A DNA stretch of 64,000 nt, from NCBI GenBank assembly GCA_019614645.1, contig JABWDB010000071.1, forward strand, positions 719,001-783,000, read 5' to 3'. Each line of letters opens with the position of its first letter. Position 1 is the first letter of the stretch. Under the pieces are notes generated by a model, which was not told where the DNA came from, ran no database searches, and saw only the letters and a program-made list of their open reading frames with translations. Of this stretch, positions 1-10,707 are shown one piece after another. The position numbers were made by a program, and so were the translations under genes. The stretch is from Stratiolaelaps scimitus. Its lineage: Eukaryota; Arthropoda; Arachnida; Mesostigmata; Laelapidae.

Positions 1-12
1 TTTTGCATCCAG

Positions 13-58
13 GAAGTAATGTTGCGAATTGCTTGTACTAATGAAGCTCCGGTGAGCA
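13..58 (+). CDS. Unknown gene, exon at the left edge
   Basis: The acceptor TTTTGCATCCAG fills the first 12 bases. The exon encodes EVMLRIACTNEAPVS plus one base and stops at a consensus GTGAGT donor (59-64). A second possible donor (GTGAGC at 52) would leave phase 0 and would not fit the next exon, so 58 is preferred. Because the acceptor is cut by the window edge, the exon could in principle begin further left. Confidence 0.5.
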
Positions 59-3000
59 GTGAGTCCTCTGGTGTCCAAGGCTCCACATTTGAGAATTCAT
101 TCCTTTTTAGCATCTGTACTTGAAGTCAAAAATACATTTACTCAGGGAGAAAATGTAGTAACATATGACATAATCGATAATTAGAGCAGTACTGAATTAG
201 TTGTAGGGTTCGCCTGTCCGGAAGAAAAAGATCATGTCTTCCCCGAGGACCGAACACTTAACACACATGTGTCCACATTTGAACACGAGAGGATATGTAC
301 GATACGTAGACTCATCTTAACGTTATGGGCATATCAGAGTGCGAAGCATAGATGAGGACGAGGAGGCATGCTTATACCTGAGTCACTAGAAGTATCAGTG
401 CCCCACCAGTAATTATCAAACTGCTGCAGCGGATCCGGATTTCTATCGCATCAACTAAATCGTCCATCTGCGCCATTCTCAACAGATATATGTACATGTT
501 GACCCGACACGGTAATGAATGAATTTAATAGACAATTAATAGCAAATTCTATGTAAGCAATGTACATTTCCCAGTCCACCCAGTGTCAGACGTTCCATTT
601 GGTAACAATTAGAACAAAAGACAGTTAGAATAAAGACGCATCAGTTGACAACACTTTTGATTCCGATTAAATTTGAATGCAAGCCATCATCTACAAGTTT
701 GTGCTCGTCGACGGTCATGACGGATTAACCAACGCTGCCCGCCTGAATTGAACGTTGATTTTACTGCTATTACTGGCCCGATAATACTGCCTCGATTTGT
801 GACAGAGGTTTGCCGTACATATGGCGGCGTATATATATATATGTATACGTTTTCCCCACAGCTCCGATAAAAACTGGTATTTGTACGATTATTCACATAC
901 GATCAAGGATATAGCCTGCTAGAGACCTGAGAAACTATACAACTTAAAAAGTAAACCATAAGCTGGATACCAAGCTATCACCGTTTTTACATATGTCCTG
1001 AAACATGAATTAATGAAACTTATTCGACCCTTTTCAACCAGCATACTATACTGAATTTATTTAAAAGTTTGTTGGTAAAAAATGTCTATGCACGATGGCC
1101 GAATGGAGCAAGAAATTATACGTATACATATATATATATATACGCCGCCATCATGTACGGCAAACCTCTGTCACAAATCGAGGCAGTATTATCGGGCCAT
1201 TAATAGCAGTAAAAGAAATTCTTTCTTGATCCATTCGGCCATGGTGCCCATAACGTAGTAGCATTACCTCGTTGTAGTTCTTAGGAAAGACGCTGCCTGA
1301 GATAAGTACCTGTCAATCAGGCATCGGCTATTTTTTGGTCGACAGATGTGTTAAGCCGATTTTCGAGGTAAATTTACGTGTCAAAGATTTTATAGTGGTT
1401 TTATAGTGAGTAGAGAAAGTTGTAATCCATCGGTGTATGGTTCAAGGAAAACAAAGAGTGCCGAAGATGGTGAGAAGAATGTATTCGAGTTTTCGAAGGA
1501 CGGCTTTAACGGCGTTCCCAGTCTGAGACCTTTTTGTTATGGGGGGTTGCGGGAACGCGTAATGCACATGTGTGAAGACAGAACAGCCTCTTGCCACCTA
1601 GTGCGAGACTCTTTAACTCACTAAAGCCCTTATTCCCGCCCACCCCTAGTTGGGACCTAAGGTTGTCGTGGAGACGCCAAGGTGACTTGGGCTTCTCGTT
1701 TGGCTCTATTTTGTCGAAAATCTTCGTTCTCTTGATGCAAACATGCAAAAAGCGCTGTACATCGTGTTACATCACTTATCAGGGACACATACTCGAATGA
1801 TCGGTTTCCCAATGGCAAGAGTAGGAGACGTTTTAGTTAGCCTAACTCGCTGACAGTTTAATATTTAACGCCTCGAAATAGAATGTGTAAACGTCAACCG
1901 AGTTTATATTATTTAAAACTGAACTCAATTGGACTCGGAGTACAAACTTCGATTTTACTTTTTGATATACGTTTTTGCCACTACTTGATATACGTTTTTA
2001 TTTTGATATTCTCGCAGCACTTAGTTTTAAGCCAGGATTTTAACGGGTCGTATATTTATAATGATAGGCAATAAAAATTATTTATATAAAGATAGAGTAC
2101 CAGTTCTGGTTCCGGTACTTGACGGAATGCTAAAAGCAATACCATGGACGTTAAATGTTGGCTGAGAGTAAGCCTGAAAAAAAAGGTATTTGAAGGAATG
2201 GGAAAAAATAAATAGCAAGGCATGACCAAGCAGGTGCAAAGCACTGTTTTAAACGTCTTTCGAACCGCCTTCGAACTAATAGGATCACCCAAAAATTGCT
2301 ATTTTTCTAAAAAGATGTTAACAATAGGTGCAACAGAAGTCGTTGTTTACTTTGCGTGTTGTTGATTTTTTTTTATTGTAAAAAATAGGAATACATTTTG
2401 ATCCCGGGACCGACTGTGGGAGTCATTACTTCGGGGGTTGTTGATTCTGACTCACCACTAAGATGTTATTATAAGTTCTACAATTATTTAGTGTGCTCTA
2501 AACAACAAAAGTTGGCTGGTAAGATAAAACCCCGTGAAAGACAGAAAAAATCGTATCTTGTGATTAAAAATAATTTAATCTCGTTCAAAAACATAAAAAG
2601 ATCTGTTCAATGAAATACTAAGCAGAATATTCGCTATGATCTGTTTACCTGCTAGAGTACGCCCTGTTTGTAGAGTCGGGACGGTTAGTGGTACATAGAA
2701 GTTCACAAGTTATCTGCCCTTGTCCATCACCTTGTCGGGTTCGCCATCTCCCCAAACGTGCTTGGTAATCAGATAATTCTTCTTTCCGTATGTACAATAG
2801 CTGTATTCATATCGTTTTTTAGATGAGATCGAGTGTTTGTGGGTTTGTGGCATACCCGTGTTCTAATCAAATCAATACAAAGCGTTTCAGTTGGAATATA
2901 TAGGAGAATTTAGTAGTTGAGTATCTATATAACATAAGTATTCCTAAGCAAATTCACCGAATTTATTCAAACATACAGTAGGTCGGAATTTCTAGGGATT

Positions 3001-6000
3001 ATGGGGGTGGGGGGGGGTGAGGACGTAAGTATAAGTATTGTTTAATACATTTTGAAAACTAGAAGTAACTTCAGCACCTTTTACTTATGAGGATTTTGAT
3101 GCCATCTGCATTGGTCTCAAAGGATATATCTTCCAATAGAGCTTATTCATCATGATTTGTAAAGAACATTGTTATAATTTATGAAGTGGTACTATCAGAT
3201 GAGGACTCATGTAGACGATTTTTCAGTTTTTGTGTTTTCAAGTTATTCAACTGAGCTTAAAACTCTCGACACACGATAACCGCGGTTTATATTTTCAGGT
3301 CAAATGCTCACATCAGAAAGTGCAGAAGAGTCAAGCACAATTTTTCAGCCCGGAAGTTTTCCCAACAGAGCGAATCAACTGTCCGCTCAGGCAGTGCCCG
3401 CCATTGTTATTCAAGTATGTACTAAACATGTTTATGAGTTTATATATATATATATACAATTTTTTTTGTAATTGTGTGTTTTAATATATACAATATTTTG
3501 TACACAATATATAATATCTAGACATCGGGCGGAGTTGTCTGGTCTGCAGGAGCACTTTCTAATATGTTTCAGTTGCTACTACGCCAATTGCTGAGTGAGA
3601 TTCCTCGGCCATTGATTATATGTCCAGTCATGCTTTTCTTTTCGTCAGATGAACATTGCTTGCTCAACTTCTATTTGGATTGTGCATCTTTATTAGTTTA
3701 TTCTCAGTCAATCGTTGGTGTGATTATCTTGTTATTTTTCTTGCAGTGAATCTAATTATATTAATTATAATTAAATAATATTTTTCTTTTGGGCATTCCA
3801 GTTTTCGAACTTGCTCAATTGTGATAAAATTCTGGCGCAAATATATACCCCTTTGACACCTTTCGAATCACCTTGCTTGTATTTCTAGACATGTTTGTTA
3901 CCTCTTTTAACATAGTGCATCTCGACCGCCTTCCATGATACTCTGGAAACAGATGTTTTCCAATAAAGGACTCTTGGTTGTCCTTCCTCTGTCATACTAA
4001 TCGGTGCAACGGTTTGTCGCTTCTGGAAAGGGAAAGAGGGCGCGAGAGAGCTCGGGGGTGAGGCTACTCTAAGTGCTCAGACCAGCGCCAAAGATTATTT
4101 AGCGATTTTTCTAATTTTTTTGGTCCAGTCCGGGCGGCCAGTGTAGGAGAACTATGTGACTGCGGGACAATGTTAGTTATATTCCGGTAAACCTCTATCC
4201 ATACAAAAGGAACAGATGATCATATCAGATTATCATTCTGATCGTGGTGTTCTTGTCAGCCGCACCCAAAGGAGATACGAAGTAGCCACTTATATTTCTC
4301 ACCAATTCACTTGTAATGTTATTCTGAAAATGTAAAACCTGTTGCAATGCCACAACGGTTAGGAATAAGGCTGCTTTAGCATTTTATTCGACTATTCGGC
4401 AGCCTGCCTCTATTGTTCTGCCATATATATCGTATATTTTAGTCCAAATCATTGGGTATTTTTATATAAGCTCAGTTCCATGAACAAACTTCAATTTGAA
4501 TGAGTGAATGAATATACTCTCTATTCGGGCAGGATTTTTCCTTCGATATACGCCTAACCGCTCCTGTGGCATACAGTTTTACTCTTAGCTTCGGACAAGG
4601 ACCGAATTACCGTTAACCTAAGTGAAACTCATGCTGTATTCATCAATGATATGTGCCTATTGACTTATGCCGTGGTTGCATCACAAGATAAAGCCAATAT
4701 TAATTCCCTGCTTTGTCTTATAAATTTAATCATTGACATAACTTGAATCGTTGAGTCAATATTGAGACCAACCTGTCAAAGTTATCTACTATAGGGGGAC
4801 GAGGAGGCGGTCGGTCCAAAACATTCGAGCTGAGTAGAAACGGTCGAGCAAGACATTTGTTGTTTGCTCTATTGATGAAGTAGAGAAGGAGGAAGAAACC
4901 TTCTCGTTCGTTTCAGGGCCGCTACAACATCTGAATGAGAAACTACGAAATCACCAAGCAGGGCCAGTACTTGGATACGAGAACGTATTTTCTGATTTAC
5001 CACGTTTGCACCACGGGTAGAGTTGTCCTGGAGTATTCGGGTTTAAAACTGTAGTGTGTCCTTTGGCTCCTTCAAAGTTATCCTTTCTCCAAAGTGGGCT
5101 AACTTGGGACAGCAACGAATCCCATTTAAAAATATCTTCATCGCAAACGTCTATTTTAAAATTATATTGTCACATCTAAATATGTACTGCTACGTTGCCG
5201 TCTCAGCGATCACGGGGAGGTCCTCAAAACTAAAAGGTTGGTGAAGGAGTACCGCTGCGAAAACTTCGGATACCAGTGAAGATCTTAAGAGAACGCCTGT
5301 TAGACGACAATTGTTGTTGTCTACACGTCGCAAGTCAGCTATATCAGCCACATATTGATGGATCATCTAGATATTAACAATTGGGTTAGTTGATCCAAAA
5401 GGATCTGACCCGATTAGTGTCGGACACGACTGTCGACTAATTGACATGGCCTCCATATAGCCTGGCATATAACAATTATATGTCAGAAGTAAGTAATTGC
5501 ACATAATCTATTAATGCAGTGGTCGCTTTCAAAAACTGAACTGAAAAGGTGGCATTGACATCGACGCCGGGTTCGAGCCCCGCTGCGTGTCACATAGGAG
5601 AGCTTAAGCATTGTGAAATTGCAGCTCCTTTAATAAGCAAATATAGCTTATTACCTTTACCAAGTAAACCACCACAGCATCGATCGATCAATATAATTCA
5701 TTCATCAACTTGAGTTTTTTAATGTTTTTCTCTCCAGATTGAGGATGACGTTGTTCCAGTATTCATCTCTACCAATACCACTGCCACTCCATTGTATCAG
5801 TCGGGTGCGCCGTTGGTTTCTTCGTATCCGCAGGCAAATCCGTATGTTTCTCATTCGTCCTCGCCGCGATATTCAGCTCCGCATCCCGATTTAGCTGGAT
5901 CTGCCGCTCCTACTTTGAGATCATCACCAGGTTGGCAGATTCAACATTTGCCGTCAGGTTCAGTGTCAAGCTATTCAGTCGAACGGTCATGGAGTACCTA

Positions 6001-6016
6001 TTCTCCACAGAATTAA
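13..6016 (+). CDS. C-terminal part of an unrecognised Ser/Pro/Tyr-rich protein (three exons, 5' end off window)
   Basis: I join three exons, 13-58, 3299-3414 and 5738-6016, because acceptor, donor and phase all agree. Exon one ends after one base of a codon, exon two supplies the other two bases and ends on a full codon, and exon three starts in phase 0 and runs to TAA. Together they give 146 residues of C-terminus. The early part reads EVMLRIACTNEAPVS. The middle is acidic and Ser/Glu-rich (ESAEESSTIFQPG). A short hydrophobic stretch PAIVIQIEDDVVPVFI crosses the second junction. The tail is Ser/Pro/Tyr/Gln-rich and ends SWSTYSPQN. No catalytic motif, signal peptide, membrane span or zinc finger is visible. 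The low-complexity tail would suit a disordered tail of a regulatory or adaptor protein, but that is only inference. The gene converges with Src42A. I do not recognise the family. Confidence 0.6.
758..849 (-). repeat. Arm of a ~92-bp inverted repeat
   Basis: Read on the minus strand, this segment matches 1121-1214 almost base for base, including the (TA)n run, the GCCGCCAT block and the block around CAAACCTCTGTCACAAATCG. It lacks the terminal inverted repeats that flank the other copy. Confidence 0.85.
1090..1247. mobile_element. MITE-like element with 26-bp terminal inverted repeats
   Basis: The left end at 1090-1115 (core GGCCGAATGGAGCAAGAAA) and the right end at 1222-1247 are reverse complements at 24 of 26 positions. 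The 158-bp element encodes nothing. Its interior (1121-1214) is the inverted partner of 758-849. No clear target-site duplication is visible, so the superfamily cannot be assigned. A foldback element or a captured hairpin is the main alternative. Confidence 0.65.
2121..2180. repeat. Dispersed ~60-bp repeat, copy 1
   Basis: Shares the blocks AATGCTAAAAGCA, ACCATG.ACGTTAAATG and TTGGCTGAG in the same order with 10645-10707. The two copies diverge at a minority of positions and their flanks are unrelated, which points to an old transposon fragment. Confidence 0.6.
3299..3414 (+). CDS. Unknown gene, penultimate coding exon
   Basis: The acceptor is ATTTTCAG and the donor is GTATGT. In the phase set by both neighbours it encodes (S)QMLTSESAEESS followed by TIFQPGSFPNRANQ and LSAQAVPAIVIQ. 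A second open frame through the same bases, rich in Cys and Lys, does not join sensibly to the final exon. The exon is short, acidic and Ser-rich with no named domain. Confidence 0.6.
3415..5737 (+). other. Intron of the unknown gene; holds a SINE-like repeat near its 3' end
   Basis: Runs from the GTATGT donor to the TCTCCAG acceptor. It contains a tRNA-headed SINE-like repeat at 5515-5672. A stretch around 4900-5160 has a frame reading ENVFSDLPRL that faintly recalls a gypsy protease-RT linker, but it is too short to call. I see nothing else that I can support. Confidence 0.5.
5515..5672 (+). repeat. SINE-like repeat with tRNA-type B box
   Basis: A B-box match (GGGTTCGAGCCCC near 5570-5582) lies in a degenerate tRNA-like head. 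A body follows with the tail motif GAGCTTAAGCATTG and GCAGCTCCTTTAATAA (5598-5640). Related tails occur at 38937-38992 and 42818-42865, and a related head at 18575-18665. This looks like a Pol III-derived retroposon family. Confidence 0.55.
5738..6016 (+). CDS. Unknown gene, last coding exon with stop
   Basis: The exon follows a good polypyrimidine tract and acceptor (TTTTTCTCTCCAG). It begins IEDDVVPVFISTNTTATPLY, continues with a Ser/Pro/Tyr-rich stretch (VSHSSSPRYSAPHPDL) and ends SWSTYSPQN followed by TAA. Composition is typical of a disordered tail. Repeated S-P and Y-P pairs could be phosphorylation or SH3/WW contact sites, but this is inference. Another frame is open for about 50 codons but is Arg-rich and lacks a partner frame upstream. 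Confidence 0.65.
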   Translation: MEDDVVPVFISTNTTATPLYQSGAPLVSSYPQANPYVSHSSSPRYSAPHPDLAGSAAPTLRSSPGWQIQHLPSGSVSSYSVERSWSTYSPQN

Positions 6017-6249
6017 CAGGTATAAAGTTGCTGATTGCTCCTAGTATAAATTCGTTCAGCCATATAGAAGGGCTGGGCTGAATTCACAGTCCGCTGCTCC
6101 ACGTTACGCAAGGAACAATCTGCTATGAAATACTGGCTTATGTACAACATTCATCACAAACACTGTAACAAAAGCTATAACAGGTGTGAGTGTGGTATCT
6201 ATCTGTGTATTCAGAGATTCAAAGACTAATAAGAAATCGCCACAAACCC

Positions 6250-6272
6250 CGATCGATATAGTATATCGATCG
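6250..6272. repeat. Perfect 11-bp-arm palindrome
   Basis: CGATCGATATA and its exact reverse complement are separated by a single G. It lies 234 bp past the stop codon of the unknown gene, inside its probable 3' UTR. Confidence 0.85.
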
Positions 6273-6443
6273 CTAGATTAAGTATACAAAGTAAGAGTTA
6301 CTTTAATAACAATTTTGAAATAAGAGTAAAATTAAGTGGATATTTTGTCACTCACCTCTGCCTATGTTTAGCGTAGCTGTATGTATTCGTGAATAGACTT
6401 TCATAACTAAGCCATTATGTCGAGCCATCAATGTACTATTGAA

Positions 6444-6449
6444 AATAAA
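6444..6449 (+). terminator. Candidate polyadenylation signal of the unknown gene
   Basis: The first canonical AATAAA on the plus strand after the stop codon that I can find, about 430 nt downstream. No transcript evidence is available. Confidence 0.35.
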
Positions 6450-7429
6450 AATAACAAATTGACAAATGATTTTCTCATTTCCCAGTTGTCCCATAAGTAC
6501 ATGTGCCTTAACACAATAGTTTGTCAAAGAATTTGAGGATATTTTATTTCTCCTCTTATTCACATCACTCACCATATATTGCCATTACGCGACAGACGTG
6601 CCGAAACACTTTTTGTATCGGAATGCGCAAAATATTTCGGTGCTGAAAACCATATAGTTTAGCATGATAGTAATGCTCATAATTACGTTTCAAAGGAGGA
6701 GAGATCATGATGATAAAGTTCCGGTTTTATGACTAAGGAATGATATCTACGACTACAAATCCTTTACCTTTGGGGAAGCGGAAGAACTTGAACTTCAGGT
6801 GTTTGTTTTATGATTTTGAGAGGATGCAGGATGGATTTTGCGGGATGCATATGCAGGAGATACCCAGATCGCAAGAGATGATAGAGATATGTAAATCAAA
6901 TGGTATTCCAATGGACATTTTGACAACTATTTTGGATATGACAAATAGAATTTTGTGTTTTGCCCCAACAAAAGATAATTTTGTCTTACTTTGCTACTAG
7001 ATATCGACTGCACAAGAGTCGTGGATTAACATAATATTACAGATTTATTGGTTTGCTGACAGGGGACACTGTCTCATTTGACGGGCACTTTAATATAACC
7101 ACATTTTCTCTAACACCCTTCTCCCTTCACAATCTTACAATGAGCGATGTTAGGGACTAACTAAATTAGTAAAATGTTACGAGATACTAAATTTCTTAAT
7201 AAAAACAATTTTTTAATAAATACAGTACATTTTACATACGGACCGTTTAGTATTTGAGAGTTTAGCCGCAGCAAACCGTGCCAGCTTTACTAGCTACCAG
7301 TGGGCCTCTATATATTTGCTTAGTATAAATAGATACATATCTACTGTGTCTGTTTGGCTATTCTCCTGGTGTTATTGGAGTGGATACAGTATGATTAATT
7401 TATCATTATTATTATTGCATGTTTTTGAC

Positions 7430-8700
7430 TAATATTTTCAATGAAGGGAGTGAAATAGAGCGTTCGATCGTGTATTCTGCCGATAACTCCTGTATAGAAT
7501 GTATCGTCCAAATCAAGCCCGTGATATCCATCTGAATTGTCATCCCGAATTGCCCTTACGTTGATCTTCTGTTCCGATCTTCACGTAGGTGAGAAATTGT
7601 TTTCTTTGTGTTATTCCTTACACGTCTGTCCTTCTGAGGAACATCTCTGCAGGGACATTCCGCAATTGAGACAAGCTGTTTTCTTCCTTGTGCCTTATAT
7701 GTGCTTTCTCGATCTTTACGGTTGTCGTGTGCTCTGCCCTGACACAATAAGCGAATTTGTTCTTTGGAGCCTCCTTAGTATCCCGTTGGTATCATTTTAT
7801 GTAACTGATCGATCAGTGTGTTCGTAAGTCTCTATCAGGTCGTTCGGATCTATTTTATACATCGAAGAAACCAAGTAGCCTAGTAGGCGGTTAAAAAGGT
7901 GTGCATTAGCCCAGTTTTTTGTTGCTTGTAGTCCTGTAGGTGGTTTTTACAATATCACTCACGTGTTTCCATTTACTCCGGAGCGAATTCGTGAAGGACC
8001 CGTTTTGCATTACTCCTAATTATTTGTTTCAATGTTTTCGTTATAACTTCCAAAATGTGCCGATAAAGATGTTGTAGTCCAAGCTCTAGTTTGCTCACCC
8101 CCACAATAGTCTCTAACAGTCCACTTACCCCTCCTGAATCGATTACATCAGTGGTAAACGTTTTGCCGAGTGAAGGTCTCCCTGTCTAACATATTCGCCA
8201 ATTTTCGATAAATTTCATTCGCGCTTGGTACTTCAAGAAACAAAGATTTGATCACAGAAGGCTAATTTCCAGCACTAGACGATATTTGAACTTCTAGCTT
8301 AATTTCCATTCTAAGAAACTGAACCAGCGCTAAGCTACATGTAAGCAAAGACTCAAACAGGTACGAACAACCAGTCGTTAGCTTCTTATGGTCCTCCATT
8401 TTGTGGTCACGATACTTCTCGGGCCATCGTCAGACGCGTCCAGAGTTATTAGCTTATCACTCAGCGTCACTTTCTCGTATTCTTCATATACGCACTTTTT
8501 TGCATGCTGACTCATTCGTTCACTGAATTCCTTCACTGTTTCCGTCTAACCCTGGCCAGCCTTTTGGGAAAGATATCTCTAAAATATCACGTTTTTTTGA
8601 GACAGCGCATCTACATATAAGAGCTTGGAGTGAGGCACATGGTTTTTCTTCCTTGTCAGCCAGCACCATTTAGACTTCGAGGAAAGACATGAGAATTGCA
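7430..8700 (-). mobile_element. Decayed Ty3/gypsy-like gag fragment (capsid region, zinc knuckle, start of pol)
   Basis: Three blocks lie in gag-to-pol order on the minus strand. Near 8400-8700, interrupted frames give a capsid-like segment containing TVKEFSERMSQHAKKC. At 7594-7673 a frame gives a zinc-knuckle-like pattern, CLNCG followed by LQRC, GQTCK and HKENNF, as in gypsy gag proteins, although the usual first His is missing and a stop interrupts it. In the same frame, 7430-7590 gives an acidic spacer (DDNSDGYHGLDLDDTFYTG) like the linker before protease. Stops and frameshifts are frequent. No LTRs, RT or integrase could be identified. The family call rests on motif recollection only. 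Confidence 0.45.
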
Positions 8701-10644
8701 TGCTCGTCGCTGAACTCTGACCTGAACTATGCGAGTTGTCTCACTGGTCATTGATTAACGTTTAATCGGTCCAGGTGTCGAAGGAAATTGTCCAATTTTC
8801 ACTCGATCTCCTTCACTTCGCACGAAGGCGGATTGTTGCTCTTTTGTGTCATCGTGCCCTTTCTAGCGTCCGCTTGTATCCACTTCTGTCCTTGAACTTC
8901 TTACCTTCCCCTAGCGGCCACATTGAAATAACCACATACTCCAACAATTGGATTGTATTTTTTTATGGCATGGTGATACATCCGGTGTGATTTAACCACT
9001 ATTGTAACCACGATCACTCCGCAAGGCTCAATATATAACTCAATATATAATTTTCATAATTTTTGTCTTTCTTAAACGAAAGACCATCAAATAGACGTTG
9101 TTCTGGTTGTGAATACGTGATACAATTATAACAACTCCGATACCATTCTGCCGCAGGACGGACTTAACATCATATCGACACCCCTAAACTTCACCTGGTT
9201 CTAGTTGATGATTCATACCCTGAGTTTGCATAATTCTCTTAGGAACACTCTGTAATGGAAAATGTATTTCAATGTAGGCGCACCCTTGGTAATCAACCTT
9301 GGGTAACTCACGTCGGTAGCCCTTCTGAATTATTTATCAAACGAGGCATTACTCATGAAGCCTGAATTAATTCACCGAGTAATAAAACAACTCTTCTGAA
9401 TGTCTAACTAAATACTTTTCTACCTGTGCCAACATCTACAAAGCAAAATACATTGCCACACTCAAGATGAATGGGCTGTCATTGAGCTGGCTACACTGCC
9501 AGGAACATGTAGCAATGCTGATACTAAGCATAACCCACTCAACGGTGGATTAATCTTGTGTTAGATGGATAATGGAAATGATAGGCTAGAGACATCAGAT
9601 TGAGTAGCCGAAGTCAAAATGGAGTACGTATCTTGGTTTTCGACAGCCTCGAGATCGGACACACCGAGACAAATGGGCAGGCATGACCGCAACGATTGGT
9701 GGATAGACCTGGATTTTCCTATCGATCTATATGAACCATCTATGAGTGGAAATGAACATTGAATTTGTTAAAGAGCTAAAGACCTACAGCATCTCAAAAC
9801 GTGGGGAAATAATAATCCCCAATAATAATGGCGAAGGACAAGGGAGGACACAGTCTTAGATTATATACTGTGCAGCTGTGAAAGCATCTGGTGAAATTCC
9901 TGGCGGGCGACTCCAAAGTCGTGAATAAGTCTCTGATCATAAGGCTATCAATTCAAATTGCAAGTAAAGCCTCCAAGGAGAGAAATCAGGTGAACACTGT
10001 TAGTTACCGGGGGCTACATAGTGGAAGACGCTACGGATTAAGGAACTAAACAACCTTGGAAGATGAACTCGTACTAAGGTACTCGGAGACAGGTAAAGGC
10101 ACGCTTGAATGAGCTTTTCCACCTGAAAGAGGTTAGGTTGGCGGCCTCCACTGCCCGCGACAGACACCAATCGACAACACTAGAGGCAGACCTTGCGGCA
10201 TGTGACCACGAAGCACAGTGGCGAATGGGGTAATCTGGAAAACGAGAAACGACAACGTGATTAATACACAGATTCCGACGGGAAAGGGAATGCCGTTTCT
10301 AGAAGGGAACTAAGTCGCAGCGAGCAGAACACACCTACTGCTATTGGCAACAAGGGAAGATAGATATTTCAAACGGGCCACCCCATGGAAAGCAGAAATA
10401 TTGCCAGGTGACAACGCCAAACAAATCTTACCTGTGAATGGGACATTCATTGCTTTATAACAAAAATACAAATTTCCAATTTGTTCAGATTAACAACCAA
10501 CTTAAGATCAATTGACTTAATCAATCCAGAACCAATCTACAATTTTACAAAACATATGCTTACCACCGGTTTTCATTGTATCGCAAACTAAAGGTATCAT
10601 TTCAAATGGAGTGGTAGGCCAAGTTTGCATTTAGGGGTCAGCCT

Positions 10645-10707
10645 TACGAAGCAATGCTAAAAGCAGTACCATGTACGTTAAATGTTGGCTGAGCGTCAGT
10701 CCGAAAA
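10645..10707. repeat. Dispersed ~60-bp repeat, copy 2
   Basis: Partner of 2121-2180: it shares AATGCTAAAAGCA, ACCATG.ACGTTAAATG and TTGGCTGAG in the same order, with unrelated flanking sequence. Confidence 0.6.

Larger units (their letters stand above)
59..3298 (+). other. Intron of the unknown gene; holds inverted repeats and decayed sequence
   Basis: This interval runs from the GTGAGT donor to the TTTTCAG acceptor. It contains a 92-bp inverted-repeat pair (758-849 with 1121-1214), a MITE-like element with 26-bp terminal inverted repeats (1090-1247), one copy of a dispersed 60-bp repeat (2121-2180), a G-run at 3003-3020 and short TA arrays. Open frames at 1406-1800 and 2398-2613 lack splice sites or recognisable domains, and I treat them as chance. 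Confidence 0.55.

Noticed and set aside
4900..5160. Plus-strand frame with ENVFSDLPRL recalling a gypsy pol linker
   Set aside because: Only about ten residues match, a stop follows, and no neighbouring protease or RT is seen.
6740..7000. 86-codon ORF just after the unknown gene
   Set aside because: No homology or splice sites; another frame over the same bases looks equally protein-like, so neither is supported.
8598..8641. Minus-strand frame HVPHSKLLYVDALSQ resembling the gypsy RNase H end (VADALSR)
   Set aside because: It lies upstream of the zinc-knuckle block on the same strand, the wrong order for pol after gag, and the overlapping frame fits a gag capsid better. Probably chance.
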